Positions 1-6,933 of a stretch of DNA of 10,026 nt are shown here, piece after piece. The notes beneath the pieces were generated by a model. It had not been told where the DNA came from. It did not search any database and saw only the letters and a list, made by a program, of their open reading frames with translations. The stretch lies in contig JAGKTQ010000046.1 of assembly GCA_021153325.1 (NCBI GenBank), forward strand, positions 1 to 10,026, given 5' to 3'. Source of the DNA: Lachnospiraceae bacterium (lineage in GTDB: Bacteria > Bacillota > Clostridia > Lachnospirales > Lachnospiraceae). Each line of letters starts with the position of its first letter. Positions within the stretch are counted from its first letter, which is position 1. The position numbers were made by a program, and so were the translations under genes.

Positions 1-27
1 CCTTTTGATTTGAAGAATGGAGAATTC

Positions 28-1704
28 ATGGAATATTTAGTTTTAGGTTTTGTGATTGCCGTTATTTTGTTGTGTGCTTTTATTCAAGGAGCGTGCGATG
101 AAAAGAAAAGAGAAAAGTTATTTATAGAGAAACTGTACAGCGATTATGGACAGTTCCCGAATAAAGAATATGAAGTAACACAATATAATTCGATACGAAA
201 ATATTTTGAAAAGCATGTGCCGGAAAGTGGATATGTAGATGATATTACTTGGAATGATCTGGATATGGATGCCGTGTTCATGCAGATGAATCATACCTAT
301 TCCTCGGCGGGAGAAGAATATTTGTATTATACACTTCGTACCCTTTCTATGCAGGAAGAGGATATGAAAAAAAGAGAAGAAAAAGTACGTTTTTTTATGG
401 AGCATGCGGATGAGCGTGTAAAGCTGCAGCTTTTATTTGCAAAAATAGGAAAAACAGGGAAATTTTCTATTTATGATTATATTGATTTTCTTGATATGGT
501 TAAAGATATATCAAACTGGAAACATTACTTATGGGATATAGCCCTATTAGCAGCGATTCTTTTGATATTTTTTAATGGTGCTTTAGGTATCACTCTTACA
601 ATAGGAATAATATGTTTCAATATAGTTTCTTACTTTAAATATAAAAGTGAAAGAGAAGCCTATATTGTAAATTTCAGATATATTATGCGTATGCTTTCCA
701 TGGCAGAGCAGCTTAATAAAACAGGTCTTCCTGTATTGCAGGAAGAAACGACAGAATTGGAACAATTGTTAAAGCAATTTCAAAAATTCAAAAAAGGTTC
801 TTGGTGGTTGATGTCGCCGGCTAGAATGAATGGTGCAGGTGATCCATTATCTATTATAGCGGATTATATGAGAATGATATTACATACAGATATCATTCAG
901 TTTAATAAAATGATGACGCAGCTGAGAGGGCATCAATCAGAATTGGATGATATTCTTCGGATTTCCGGTTCTATTGAGACTGTGATCGCAATCGGTGCAT
1001 ATAGAGCTTCTTTAGACGAATGGTGTAATCCGGAATTTTCGAAAGAACAAGGTCTTTGGTTAGAAAATGGTTATCATCCATTGGTTCCTGATCCGGTAAA
1101 AAACAGTATTAAAACAGAGAAGGGTGTATTGCTGACAGGGTCTAATGCTTCCGGTAAATCCACTTTCTTAAAGGCAGTAGCAATCAATGCCATATTAGCG
1201 CAAACAATCTATACCTGTGCGGCAGCAAGATACAGGGGAGAATTTTATCATATTTATTCTTCTATGGCGCTTCGTGATAGTCTGGAAAGTGGAGAAAGTT
1301 ATTATATTGTAGAGATAAAATCTTTAAAGAGAATCATAGATGCCCAAAAGGATGAGAAAAGGATTTTGTGCTTTGTGGATGAAGTGCTTCGTGGAACGAA
1401 TACAGTGGAGCGTATTGCCGCATCCACGCAGATATTAAAAAGCTTTGCAGAGAAAAAAGCACTTTGCTTTGCAGCGACCCATGATATTGAATTGACTGCA
1501 TTATTGGAAAAGGAATATGAGAACTATCATTTTGAAGAAGAAGTGAGAGAAGGAGATGTATTTTTCAATTATGAGTTGAAAGAAGGCAGGGCAAAAACAA
1601 GAAATGCCATCAAGCTTTTAAGTGTAATGGGATATGAAAAGAATATTATTGACAAAGCAGAGAAAATGGCGGAAGATTTTCTTATAGATGGTGTTTGGAA
1701 GTAA
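28..1704 (+). CDS. Membrane-anchored MutS-family ATPase (MutS domain V protein)
   Basis: Encodes about 558 residues, related to the ATPase end of the DNA mismatch-repair protein MutS. The Walker A loop GSNASGKST is at 371-379, Walker B ends in Asp451-Glu452, GTNTVER follows near 456, and His485 lies in ATHD, the MutS switch region. There is no N-terminal mismatch-recognition domain and no C-terminal Smr nuclease, so it is neither full MutS (about 850 residues) nor MutS2. Instead there is a hydrophobic N-terminal segment (residues 1-20) and a long hydrophobic stretch at about 168-203, which could be one or two membrane helices. The middle region would be the lever/clamp part. The start chosen is ATG 28, which follows GGAG at 19-22; an in-frame TTG at 10 lacks a comparable site. 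It lies 21 bases before rnhA on the same strand. The ATPase fold is certain. Substrate and role are unknown, and mismatch repair itself should not be assumed. Confidence 0.88.
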   Translation: MEYLVLGFVIAVILLCAFIQGACDEKKREKLFIEKLYSDYGQFPNKEYEVTQYNSIRKYFEKHVPESGYVDDITWNDLDMDAVFMQMNHTYSSAGEEYLYYTLRTLSMQEEDMKKREEKVRFFMEHADERVKLQLLFAKIGKTGKFSIYDYIDFLDMVKDISNWKHYLWDIALLAAILLIFFNGALGITLTIGIICFNIVSYFKYKSEREAYIVNFRYIMRMLSMAEQLNKTGLPVLQEETTELEQLLKQFQKFKKGSWWLMSPARMNGAGDPLSIIADYMRMILHTDIIQFNKMMTQLRGHQSELDDILRISGSIETVIAIGAYRASLDEWCNPEFSKEQGLWLENGYHPLVPDPVKNSIKTEKGVLLTGSNASGKSTFLKAVAINAILAQTIYTCAAARYRGEFYHIYSSMALRDSLESGESYYIVEIKSLKRIIDAQKDEKRILCFVDEVLRGTNTVERIAASTQILKSFAEKKALCFAATHDIELTALLEKEYENYHFEEEVREGDVFFNYELKEGRAKTRNAIKLLSVMGYEKNIIDKAEKMAEDFLIDGVWK

Positions 1705-1725
1705 AGCAGGAAAGGGAGAAAGACC

Positions 1726-2208
1726 ATGAAGGTTACAATTTATACAGATGGTGCTGCAAGGGGAAATCCAGAAGGACCAGGCGGTTATGGTGTTGTGTTA
1801 CAATATGTAGATGGAAAAGGTACTTTGCATGAAAGAGAATATTCGGCAGGGTACAAAAAAACAACCAATAACCGGATGGAACTTATGGCGGCAATTGTGG
1901 GATTGGAAGCATTGACAAAGCCTTGTGAAGTAGAATTGATCTCTGACTCCAAATATTTAGTAGATGCCTTTAATCAGCATTGGATTGATGGCTGGCTGAA
2001 AAAGAATTGGAAGAATAGTACCAATAAGCCGGTAAAAAATATTGATCTGTGGAAAAGACTTTTAGAGGCTAAAAAGCAGCATCAGGTGACGTTCGTATGG
2101 GTCAAAGGACACGATGGACATCCTGAAAATGAGCGATGTGACAGATTAGCAACGACTGCTGCTGATGGTAAGGACTTACTTGACGATTGTATCGCAGAAG
2201 TGGTATGA
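1726..2208 (+). CDS. rnhA: Ribonuclease HI
   Basis: A 160-residue cytoplasmic RNase H type 1, which cuts the RNA strand of RNA-DNA hybrids (R-loops, primers, misincorporated ribonucleotide stretches) using two metal ions. All the catalytic positions are visible: Asp8 in YTDGAARGNPEGPGG, Glu52 in NNRMEL, Asp74 in SDSKYL, His129 in VKGHDGHPENERCD and Asp139 at the end of that motif. The His-to-Asp spacing of ten matches E. coli RNase HI (His124/Asp134), and the overall length is close to that 155-residue enzyme. There is no extra N-terminal hybrid-binding domain. The start ATG has AAAGGGAG at 1710-1717. The gene follows the MutS-like gene after a 21-base gap and precedes a small membrane-protein gene, so the three are probably co-transcribed. 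Confidence 0.97.
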   Translation: MKVTIYTDGAARGNPEGPGGYGVVLQYVDGKGTLHEREYSAGYKKTTNNRMELMAAIVGLEALTKPCEVELISDSKYLVDAFNQHWIDGWLKKNWKNSTNKPVKNIDLWKRLLEAKKQHQVTFVWVKGHDGHPENERCDRLATTAADGKDLLDDCIAEVV

Positions 2209-2238
2209 TTTAATTAGTTTTAGAGAGGACGTGTTTCT

Positions 2239-2412
2239 ATGAATAATTTAATCTTATTTTTAAATGCCTTTTTATCATATGGATTATTATTTCTTGTAAT
2301 TGTTGCGTTAGTTTTACTTGCATGCTTTATCGGTATCAGCTTAAGAAAAAGGAAAAATGCAACGATGCAGGCAACAGAAGCAGAGACAGAAACTTCAACC
2401 ACTGCTTCCTAA
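2239..2412 (+). CDS. Small single-pass membrane protein, 57 residues
   Basis: A short open frame starting at ATG 2239 and ending at TAA 2410-2412, preceded by a good ribosome-binding site (AGAGAGG at 2222-2228, ten bases upstream). The protein begins MNNLILFLNAFLSYG and continues as one long hydrophobic helix to about residue 34. A positively charged stop, SLRKRKN (34-40), follows, and then a Thr/Glu/Ala-rich tail ending in TTAS. By the positive-inside rule the tail would lie in the cytoplasm. It sits 30 bases after rnhA and is followed by an intrinsic terminator, so it looks like the last gene of that transcript. From memory, similar proteins of about 55-60 residues with a helix followed by GISLRKRKN are common in Lachnospiraceae, sometimes carrying an implausible 'vanadium nitrogenase' label. 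No function can be assigned. The clean ribosome-binding site, helix-plus-basic-stop layout and terminator together support a real gene. Confidence 0.78.
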   Translation: MNNLILFLNAFLSYGLLFLVIVALVLLACFIGISLRKRKNATMQATEAETETSTTAS

Positions 2413-2435
2413 AATGAAAAAAGAAACAAATGTAG

Positions 2436-2476
2436 CTGCCAGCTGAAAGGAAAACTTTTGGTATGGCAGTTTTTTT
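2436..2476 (+). terminator. Intrinsic terminator of the MutS-like/rnhA/small-protein group
   Basis: CTGCCA at 2436-2441 pairs with TGGCAG at 2464-2469. An inner AAAG/CTTT helix closes a GAAAA loop, with an internal bulge between the two helices. Seven T residues follow at 2470-2476. It lies 24 bases after the stop of the 57-residue gene. Its T-tract ends only four bases before the Shine-Dalgarno of the WYL regulator gene, so it could also act as an attenuator for that gene. Confidence 0.82.
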
Positions 2477-2493
2477 GTATAAGGAGTTAGGAT

Positions 2494-3495
2494 ATGGCAA
2501 AATCGGTAGGTCAGAAATTAAAATTATTGTATTTGCTGAAAATCTTGAGTGAAAATACAGATGAAAAGCATCCTATGCCTATGAAGCGTATTTTAGAAGA
2601 ACTCTCCAGATATGATATTTGTGCGGAAAGAAAAACAATTTATGCGGATATAGAGGATTTAAAACAGTTTGGGTTTGATATTTTACGTAACCCATCCAAA
2701 ACAGAAGGTGGATATTATCTTGCATCCAGAGAGTTTGAATTGCCGGAATTGAAACTTTTAGTAGATGCTGTACAGGCATCACGATTCATTACCGCAAAAA
2801 AATCAAGGGAGCTAATTGGCAAGCTGGAAAAGCTTACTGGAAAACATGAAGCGAGTAGATTACAGCGTCAGGTATATGTAGCCAATCGAATCAAAACTTC
2901 AAATGAGAGTATTTATTATAACGTGGACAATATTCACAGAGGCATTCAGGATAATGTGCAGATTACCTTTCAATATATGGAATGGACACTGGATAAGAAA
3001 ATGTCGCCGAGAAAAAATGGAGTCAAATACCAGATCAGTCCTTGGGCATTGATCTGGCAGGATGAAAATTATTATTTAGTCGGTTTTGATGAGGCAGAAA
3101 ATAAAATTAAGCATTATAGAGTTGATAAAATGGGAACAATAGAATTGACTGCTGAAAAAAGAAAAGGAACGGAAAGTTTTTCGCAGTTCGATCTGGCTAA
3201 ATATACGACGAAAATGTTCGGTATGTTTGGTGGCGAAGAACGTATGGTAACAATGAAGTTCTCCAATCGTTTAATCGGGGTAGTCATGGATCGATTTGGA
3301 ACAGAAGCAGATATACGAAAGAGAGATGAAGAGCATTTTAGCGTGCGTATAAAAGTTGCTGTTAGCGGGCAGTTCTTTGGCTGGATCACTGGCCTTGGAC
3401 AGGAAGCCTCTATTTTAGCACCCTCTGAAGTAGTAAATGAGTATGAAGACTATTTGGAAAATATTTTGAAAAATCTGAAAAAAGAAAAGATGTAA
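2494..3495 (+). CDS. WYL-domain transcriptional regulator (HTH-WYL-WCX type)
   Basis: A 333-residue putative DNA-binding regulator. Residues 1-70 form a winged helix-turn-helix of the HTH_11/DeoR-like kind, with recognition-helix region ERKTIYADIEDLKQFGFDI. The WYL domain spans about 140-220 and contains SPWAL (182-186), Y-Y-L at 193-195 in place of the name-giving W-Y-L, then VGFD, and an Arg209 in HYRVDKM. The remaining part to about 325 matches the WCX extension. WYL proteins sense small ligands or nucleic acid and act as repressors or activators; the ligand and targets here are unknown. The start is well supported by AAGGAG at 2481-2486, seven bases from the ATG. No promoter fits between the upstream terminator and this start. 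The stop is followed nine bases later by the nrdD promoter, with no terminator between. Control of its neighbours is possible but not shown. Confidence 0.93.
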   Translation: MAKSVGQKLKLLYLLKILSENTDEKHPMPMKRILEELSRYDICAERKTIYADIEDLKQFGFDILRNPSKTEGGYYLASREFELPELKLLVDAVQASRFITAKKSRELIGKLEKLTGKHEASRLQRQVYVANRIKTSNESIYYNVDNIHRGIQDNVQITFQYMEWTLDKKMSPRKNGVKYQISPWALIWQDENYYLVGFDEAENKIKHYRVDKMGTIELTAEKRKGTESFSQFDLAKYTTKMFGMFGGEERMVTMKFSNRLIGVVMDRFGTEADIRKRDEEHFSVRIKVAVSGQFFGWITGLGQEASILAPSEVVNEYEDYLENILKNLKKEKM

Positions 3496-3503
3496 AGTAC
3501 ATA

Positions 3504-3532
3504 TTGACACTGAAAGTTACATAGCCTATACT
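3504..3532 (+). promoter_or_regulatory. SigA-type promoter of nrdD
   Basis: TTGACA at 3504-3509 and TATACT at 3527-3532 are separated by 17 bases, a near-consensus housekeeping promoter. Transcription would start near 3539-3540, giving an untranslated leader of about 120 bases before nrdD. The two NrdR-like boxes begin a few bases beyond the predicted start point. A bound repressor would therefore cover the initially transcribed region. Confidence 0.8.
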
Positions 3533-3542
3533 TAAAGAACGG

Positions 3543-3558
3543 CTACAATATATAGTGA
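3543..3558. promoter_or_regulatory. NrdR box 1 (candidate operator)
   Basis: A 16-bp near-palindrome with core CAATATATAG (3546-3555). It fits the known NrdR-box pattern, a C-w-A-t-A-T-a-T-w-G core within acaCwAtATaTwGtgt; only outer bases differ. NrdR is the zinc-ribbon/ATP-cone repressor of bacterial ribonucleotide reductase genes. Its sites normally occur as pairs an integral number of helical turns apart, as seen here with box 2. Confidence 0.82.
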
Positions 3559-3572
3559 GAAAATGAAAATGT

Positions 3573-3588
3573 GAACTATATATTGTGA
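3573..3588. promoter_or_regulatory. NrdR box 2 (candidate operator)
   Basis: The second 16-bp element, core CTATATATTG (3576-3585), also fits every core position of the NrdR-box pattern. Its centre lies 30 bp from that of box 1, about three helical turns, so both face the same side of the DNA. ACTATATATTGT here is the exact reverse complement of ACAATATATAGT in box 1. The transcript could therefore also form a 12-bp stem. Confidence 0.82.
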
Positions 3589-3605
3589 ATACATAGCGCT
3601 ACTGA

Positions 3606-3636
3606 CTGCATAAATCAAGTGTTTTGCAGATTTTTT
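3606..3636 (+). terminator. Weak terminator-like hairpin in the nrdD leader
   Basis: CTGCA at 3606-3610 pairs with TGCAG at 3625-3629, with two further A-T pairs inside a mismatch. ATTTTTT follows at 3630-3636. The stem is short. It lies between the nrdD promoter and the nrdD ribosome-binding site, so it may be an attenuator, a weak terminator for read-through from the WYL gene, or chance. Confidence 0.3.
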
Positions 3637-3659
3637 GAAGAAGGGTAATGGAGGTAAAA

Positions 3660-5855
3660 ATGATGGGAGAAAAATTAGAACAGGGAAATGCTGCTGAAGA
3701 AATAGATTATGCAGCTATATATAAAACAAAACGTCCTACGAAGGTCATTAAAAAAGATGGAAGCAAAGAGACTTTTAATGTGCAAAAGGTCGTAAATGCC
3801 GTAGGAAAAAGTGCTTATCGTGCCCTGACCAAATTTACAGAAGAAGAAAAACGACATATATGTCAGTTCGTTGTAGATAAAGTAGATGAGATGGAACAGG
3901 ATGAGATTCCAATTCCAATTATGCACAATATCGTTGAAAGTGCACTGGAAGATGTAAAACCGATCGTTGCAAAGAGCTATCGTGATTACCGTAATTATAA
4001 GCAGGATTTCGTACGTATGATGGATGATGTCTATAAAAAGAGTCAGTCCATTATGTATGTTGGGGATAAAGAAAATGCAAACACAGACTCTGCTTTGGTA
4101 TCCACAAAAAGAAGTTTGATCTTTAACCAGTTCAATAAAGAATTGTATCAAAAGTTCTTCATGACAACAGAAGAAATACAGGCATGTCGTGATGGCTATA
4201 TTTATGTACATGATATGTCGGCAAGAAGAGATACGATGAACTGCTGTCTTTTTGACGTTCAGAACGTATTGAGCGGTGGTTTTGAAATGGGAAATATCTG
4301 GTACAATGAGCCAAAAACTCTGGATGTTGCTTTTGACGTTATCGGAGATATTGTTTTAAGTGCTGCAAGCCAGCAGTATGGCGGATTTACAGTTCCTAGC
4401 GTAGATATGATCTTAGAACCATATGCAGAGAAATCTTACAAAAAATATGTAGATAAATATATTCGCCTTGGCATTGATAAAGAAACAGCAGAATCCGAAG
4501 CTTATGCTGATGTAGTAAGAGAATATGAGCAGGGCTTTCAGGGATGGGAATATAAATTCAATACAGTAGCTTCCAGTCGTGGTGATTATCCGTTCATTAC
4601 TGTGACAGCAGGAACGGGAACTGGAAAATTTGCAAAATTGGCAACCATCTCTTTATTGAATGTAAGAAGAAGAGGACAGGGAAAGGCAGAGTGTAAAAAA
4701 CCAGTATTATTCCCGAAAATCGTATTTTTATATGACGAAAACTTGCATGGACCTGGCAAAGAGCTGGAAGATGTGTTTGAGGCAGGTGTAAAATGTTCTG
4801 CGAAAACCATGTATCCAGACTGGTTAAGTCTGACAGGTAAAGGCTATATTGCAAGTATGTACAAGCAGTATGGAAAGATTATTTCTCCAATGGGATGTCG
4901 AGCATTTCTTTCTCCATGGTATGAAAGAGGAGGTATGCATCCGGCTGATGATAAGGACGTACCTGTTTTTGTAGGTCGTTTTAATATCGGTGCAGTATCT
5001 CTTCACCTTCCGATGATTCTTGCAAAAGCAAGGCAGGAATCAAAAGATTTCTATGAAGTGTTAGATTATTACTTGGAATTGATTCGTCAGCTGCATATCA
5101 GAACCTATGCCTATTTAGGTGAAATGCGTGCATCCACAAATCCATTGGCATATTGTGAAGGCGGTTTCCTTGGCGGTAATTTGAAATTGACAGATAAGAT
5201 CAAACCGATCTTAAAATCTGCAACAGCAAGCTTTGGTATTACAGCATTAAATGAATTGCAGGAGTTATATAATGGTAAGTCTTTAGTAGAAGATGGCCAG
5301 TTCGCTTTAGAAGTATTAGAGCATATCAATAAAAAGATAAATGAATTTAAAGAAGCAGATGGTAATCTTTATGCGATTTATGGAACACCGGCAGAAAATT
5401 TATGTGGTCTGCAGGTAAAACAGTTCCGTGAAAAATATGGTATTGTGGAAGGAGTTTCTGATAGAGAATATGTTAGCAACAGCTTCCATTGCCATGTAAC
5501 AGAAGATATTACTCCAATCGAAAAACAGGATTTGGAATATCGTTTCTGGGAACTTGCTAATGGTGGTAAGATTCAGTATGTAAAATATCCGATTGATTAT
5601 AATCTGGAAGCAATCAAGACATTGATCCGCAGAGCCATGGATATGGGATTTTACGAAGGAGTCAATATGTCTTTAGCATACTGCGATGACTGTGGACATC
5701 AGGAGTTGGAAATGGATGTATGTCCAAAATGCGGAAGTAGAAATCTTACGAAAATTGATCGTATGAATGGCTATTTGTCTTATTCAAGAGTGCATGGAGA
5801 TACAAGACTCAATGATGCAAAAATGGCAGAAATTGCAGAAAGGAAGTCAATGTAA
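3660..5855 (+). CDS. nrdD: Anaerobic (class III) ribonucleoside-triphosphate reductase
   Basis: About 731 residues. Reduces ribonucleoside triphosphates to deoxyribonucleotides in the absence of oxygen, using a glycyl radical. An N-terminal ATP-cone (about residues 26-115), the allosteric activity site, is followed by the ten-stranded barrel. The family block HDMSARRDTMNCCLFD places Cys195/Cys196 near the active site. Cys413 in MGCRAF is the finger-loop cysteine expected to carry the thiyl radical. Near the C-terminus four cysteines (675, 678, 688, 691; CDDC and CPKC) form the zinc site, and Gly704 in RMNGYLS is the radical glycine. The start is ATG 3660, five bases after GGAGG (3650-3654). 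ATG 3663 is equally possible, and the in-frame ATG 3648 overlaps that ribosome site and is less likely. The gene lies three bases before nrdG and is preceded by two NrdR boxes. The reductant subclass (formate or redoxin) is not assigned here. Confidence 0.97.
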   Translation: MMGEKLEQGNAAEEIDYAAIYKTKRPTKVIKKDGSKETFNVQKVVNAVGKSAYRALTKFTEEEKRHICQFVVDKVDEMEQDEIPIPIMHNIVESALEDVKPIVAKSYRDYRNYKQDFVRMMDDVYKKSQSIMYVGDKENANTDSALVSTKRSLIFNQFNKELYQKFFMTTEEIQACRDGYIYVHDMSARRDTMNCCLFDVQNVLSGGFEMGNIWYNEPKTLDVAFDVIGDIVLSAASQQYGGFTVPSVDMILEPYAEKSYKKYVDKYIRLGIDKETAESEAYADVVREYEQGFQGWEYKFNTVASSRGDYPFITVTAGTGTGKFAKLATISLLNVRRRGQGKAECKKPVLFPKIVFLYDENLHGPGKELEDVFEAGVKCSAKTMYPDWLSLTGKGYIASMYKQYGKIISPMGCRAFLSPWYERGGMHPADDKDVPVFVGRFNIGAVSLHLPMILAKARQESKDFYEVLDYYLELIRQLHIRTYAYLGEMRASTNPLAYCEGGFLGGNLKLTDKIKPILKSATASFGITALNELQELYNGKSLVEDGQFALEVLEHINKKINEFKEADGNLYAIYGTPAENLCGLQVKQFREKYGIVEGVSDREYVSNSFHCHVTEDITPIEKQDLEYRFWELANGGKIQYVKYPIDYNLEAIKTLIRRAMDMGFYEGVNMSLAYCDDCGHQELEMDVCPKCGSRNLTKIDRMNGYLSYSRVHGDTRLNDAKMAEIAERKSM

Positions 5856-5858
5856 GGA

Positions 5859-6368
5859 ATGAGATACCACAATATTACAAAGGATGATATGTTGAACGGT
5901 GACGGACTTAGAGTCGTACTGTGGGTTGCGGGATGTTCTCATTGCTGCAAAGAATGTCAAAATCCGGTCACATGGGACCCGAATGGGGGACTTTTATTTG
6001 ATGAAGAGGCAAAAGCAGAGCTTTTTGAGACATTGGAGAAGCCTTATATTTCCGGCATTACCTTTTCGGGAGGAGATCCTCTTCATTCAGCCAATCGACT
6101 GGATGTACGGAATCTGATGGAAGAGATCAAAGAGAAGTTTCCAAATAAGACGATCTGGCTTTATACCGGAGATTCCTGGGAAAATATTTTGCATTATCCG
6201 TTGTTACATTATGTAGATGTTTTAGTAGACGGTGAATTTAAAATAGAGTTGAAAGATAATAATCTGCTTTGGAAGGGAAGTAAAAATCAAAGAGTCATTG
6301 ATGTACAAAAATCTTTAAAGCAGACAGACCCGACAAAACCAATCTTGCATTGCAATGATTATGAATAA
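5859..6368 (+). CDS. nrdG: Anaerobic ribonucleotide reductase activating protein (radical SAM)
   Basis: A 169-residue iron-sulfur enzyme that cleaves S-adenosylmethionine and abstracts hydrogen from the C-terminal glycine of NrdD, creating the glycyl radical. The radical-SAM cysteines Cys26, Cys30 and Cys33 (CSHCCKEC, CX3CX2C) bind the 4Fe-4S cluster; Cys29 is an extra cysteine within the motif. SGGDPL at 70-75 is the GGE-like SAM-amino-group motif. The N-terminus MRYHNITKDDMLNGDG is typical of the family, which fixes the start. It follows nrdD after three bases. The AAGGA directly abutting the ATG is too close to act as a normal ribosome site, so translation is probably coupled to nrdD. It is expected to be co-transcribed with nrdD from the 3504 promoter. 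Confidence 0.97.
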   Translation: MRYHNITKDDMLNGDGLRVVLWVAGCSHCCKECQNPVTWDPNGGLLFDEEAKAELFETLEKPYISGITFSGGDPLHSANRLDVRNLMEEIKEKFPNKTIWLYTGDSWENILHYPLLHYVDVLVDGEFKIELKDNNLLWKGSKNQRVIDVQKSLKQTDPTKPILHCNDYE

Positions 6369-6373
6369 GCGAC

Positions 6374-6398
6374 ACTGAAACTTGAAACAGCTTTCAGT
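6374..6398 (+). repeat. Hairpin in the nrdG-dut intergenic gap
   Basis: ACTGAAA (6374-6380) and TTTCAGT (6392-6398) are perfect 7-bp complementary arms around an 11-base loop. No T-tract follows, so it is not an intrinsic terminator. It ends six bases before the dut ribosome-binding site (GAGG within 6404-6409). It may be an mRNA stability or processing element inside the operon. Confidence 0.45.
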
Positions 6399-6413
6399 AA
6401 GAAAGAGGAAACT

Positions 6414-6926
6414 ATGCAGAGAATTGCAAAATTTGAAAAAGTAAGCTATGAACAGTTTAAGGAAGGATACATAGATTGCTTCGGCGAAAAAAGCGAAGAA
6501 GAGATTCAGGCAGTTTATGATAATCTTAAGCTTCCGAAGCGTGCTACAAGCGGAAGTGCCGGTTATGATTTCTTTGCACCGGTAGAAGTGACTTTAAGAC
6601 CTGGCGAAACAATAAAGATTGCTACTGGAATACGTGCACGTATGGAAGAAAACTGGGTGCTTAAGTTATATCCAAGAAGTGGACTTGGATTTAAGTATCG
6701 TTTGCAGTTAAATAATACGGTAGGCATTATTGACAGTGACTATTATTATTCTGATAATGAAGGTCATATTTTTGCTAAAATAACAAATGATTCTAACGAA
6801 GGAAAAACGGTAACTATTGATGCCGGAACAGGCTTTATGCAGGGAATCTTTTTGGAATATGGAATTACAGAAGATGATGATGCCAGCGCAGTAAGAAACG
6901 GCGGTTTTGGAAGTACAACAAAATAA
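6414..6926 (+). CDS. dut: dUTP diphosphatase (dUTPase), trimeric type, divergent
   Basis: A 170-residue protein that hydrolyses dUTP to dUMP and diphosphate, limiting uracil in DNA and feeding thymidylate synthesis. Motif I is SAGYDFFA (48-55), motif II PRSGLG (87-92), motif III GIIDSDY (104-110) with the expected catalytic Asp107 and base-pocket Tyr110, and motif V RNGGFGSTTK (161-170). The glycine-rich C-terminal motif V separates it from plain dCTP deaminases. Oddities: about 45 residues precede motif I, longer than usual; motif III has extra residues (YYSDNE) before the following GHI; and motif IV reads GFMQGIF (140-146), keeping Gln143 but lacking the usual Arg of RIAQ. The start has AGAGG at 6404-6408. 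It follows nrdG after 45 bases containing a hairpin but no terminator, so it is probably the third gene of the NrdR-controlled transcript. The family assignment is firm; full activity is inferred. Confidence 0.9.
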   Translation: MQRIAKFEKVSYEQFKEGYIDCFGEKSEEEIQAVYDNLKLPKRATSGSAGYDFFAPVEVTLRPGETIKIATGIRARMEENWVLKLYPRSGLGFKYRLQLNNTVGIIDSDYYYSDNEGHIFAKITNDSNEGKTVTIDAGTGFMQGIFLEYGITEDDDASAVRNGGFGSTTK

Positions 6927-6933
6927 AGTATAG

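Noticed and set aside
2220..2402. 60-codon minus-strand frame
   Set aside because: It is the complement of the 57-residue plus-strand gene, which has the better ribosome site, helix layout and terminator.
3545..3586. 12-bp inverted repeat considered as an intrinsic terminator of the WYL gene
   Set aside because: The stem is nearly all A-T and no T-tract follows; both arms fit NrdR boxes instead.
3675..4211. Antisense open frame of 178 codons within nrdD
   Set aside because: It is rich in Phe, Ile, Tyr and Cys, as expected from the complement of an AT-rich coding frame. It has no domain pattern and lies fully opposite the conserved NrdD sequence.
4586..5006. Several overlapping minus-strand open frames opposite nrdD
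   Set aside because: They overlap each other and the strongly conserved NrdD core, with no recognisable protein features.
5899..6117. Second plus-strand frame inside nrdG
   Set aside because: It is an out-of-frame shadow of NrdG, whose radical-SAM motif lies in the other frame.
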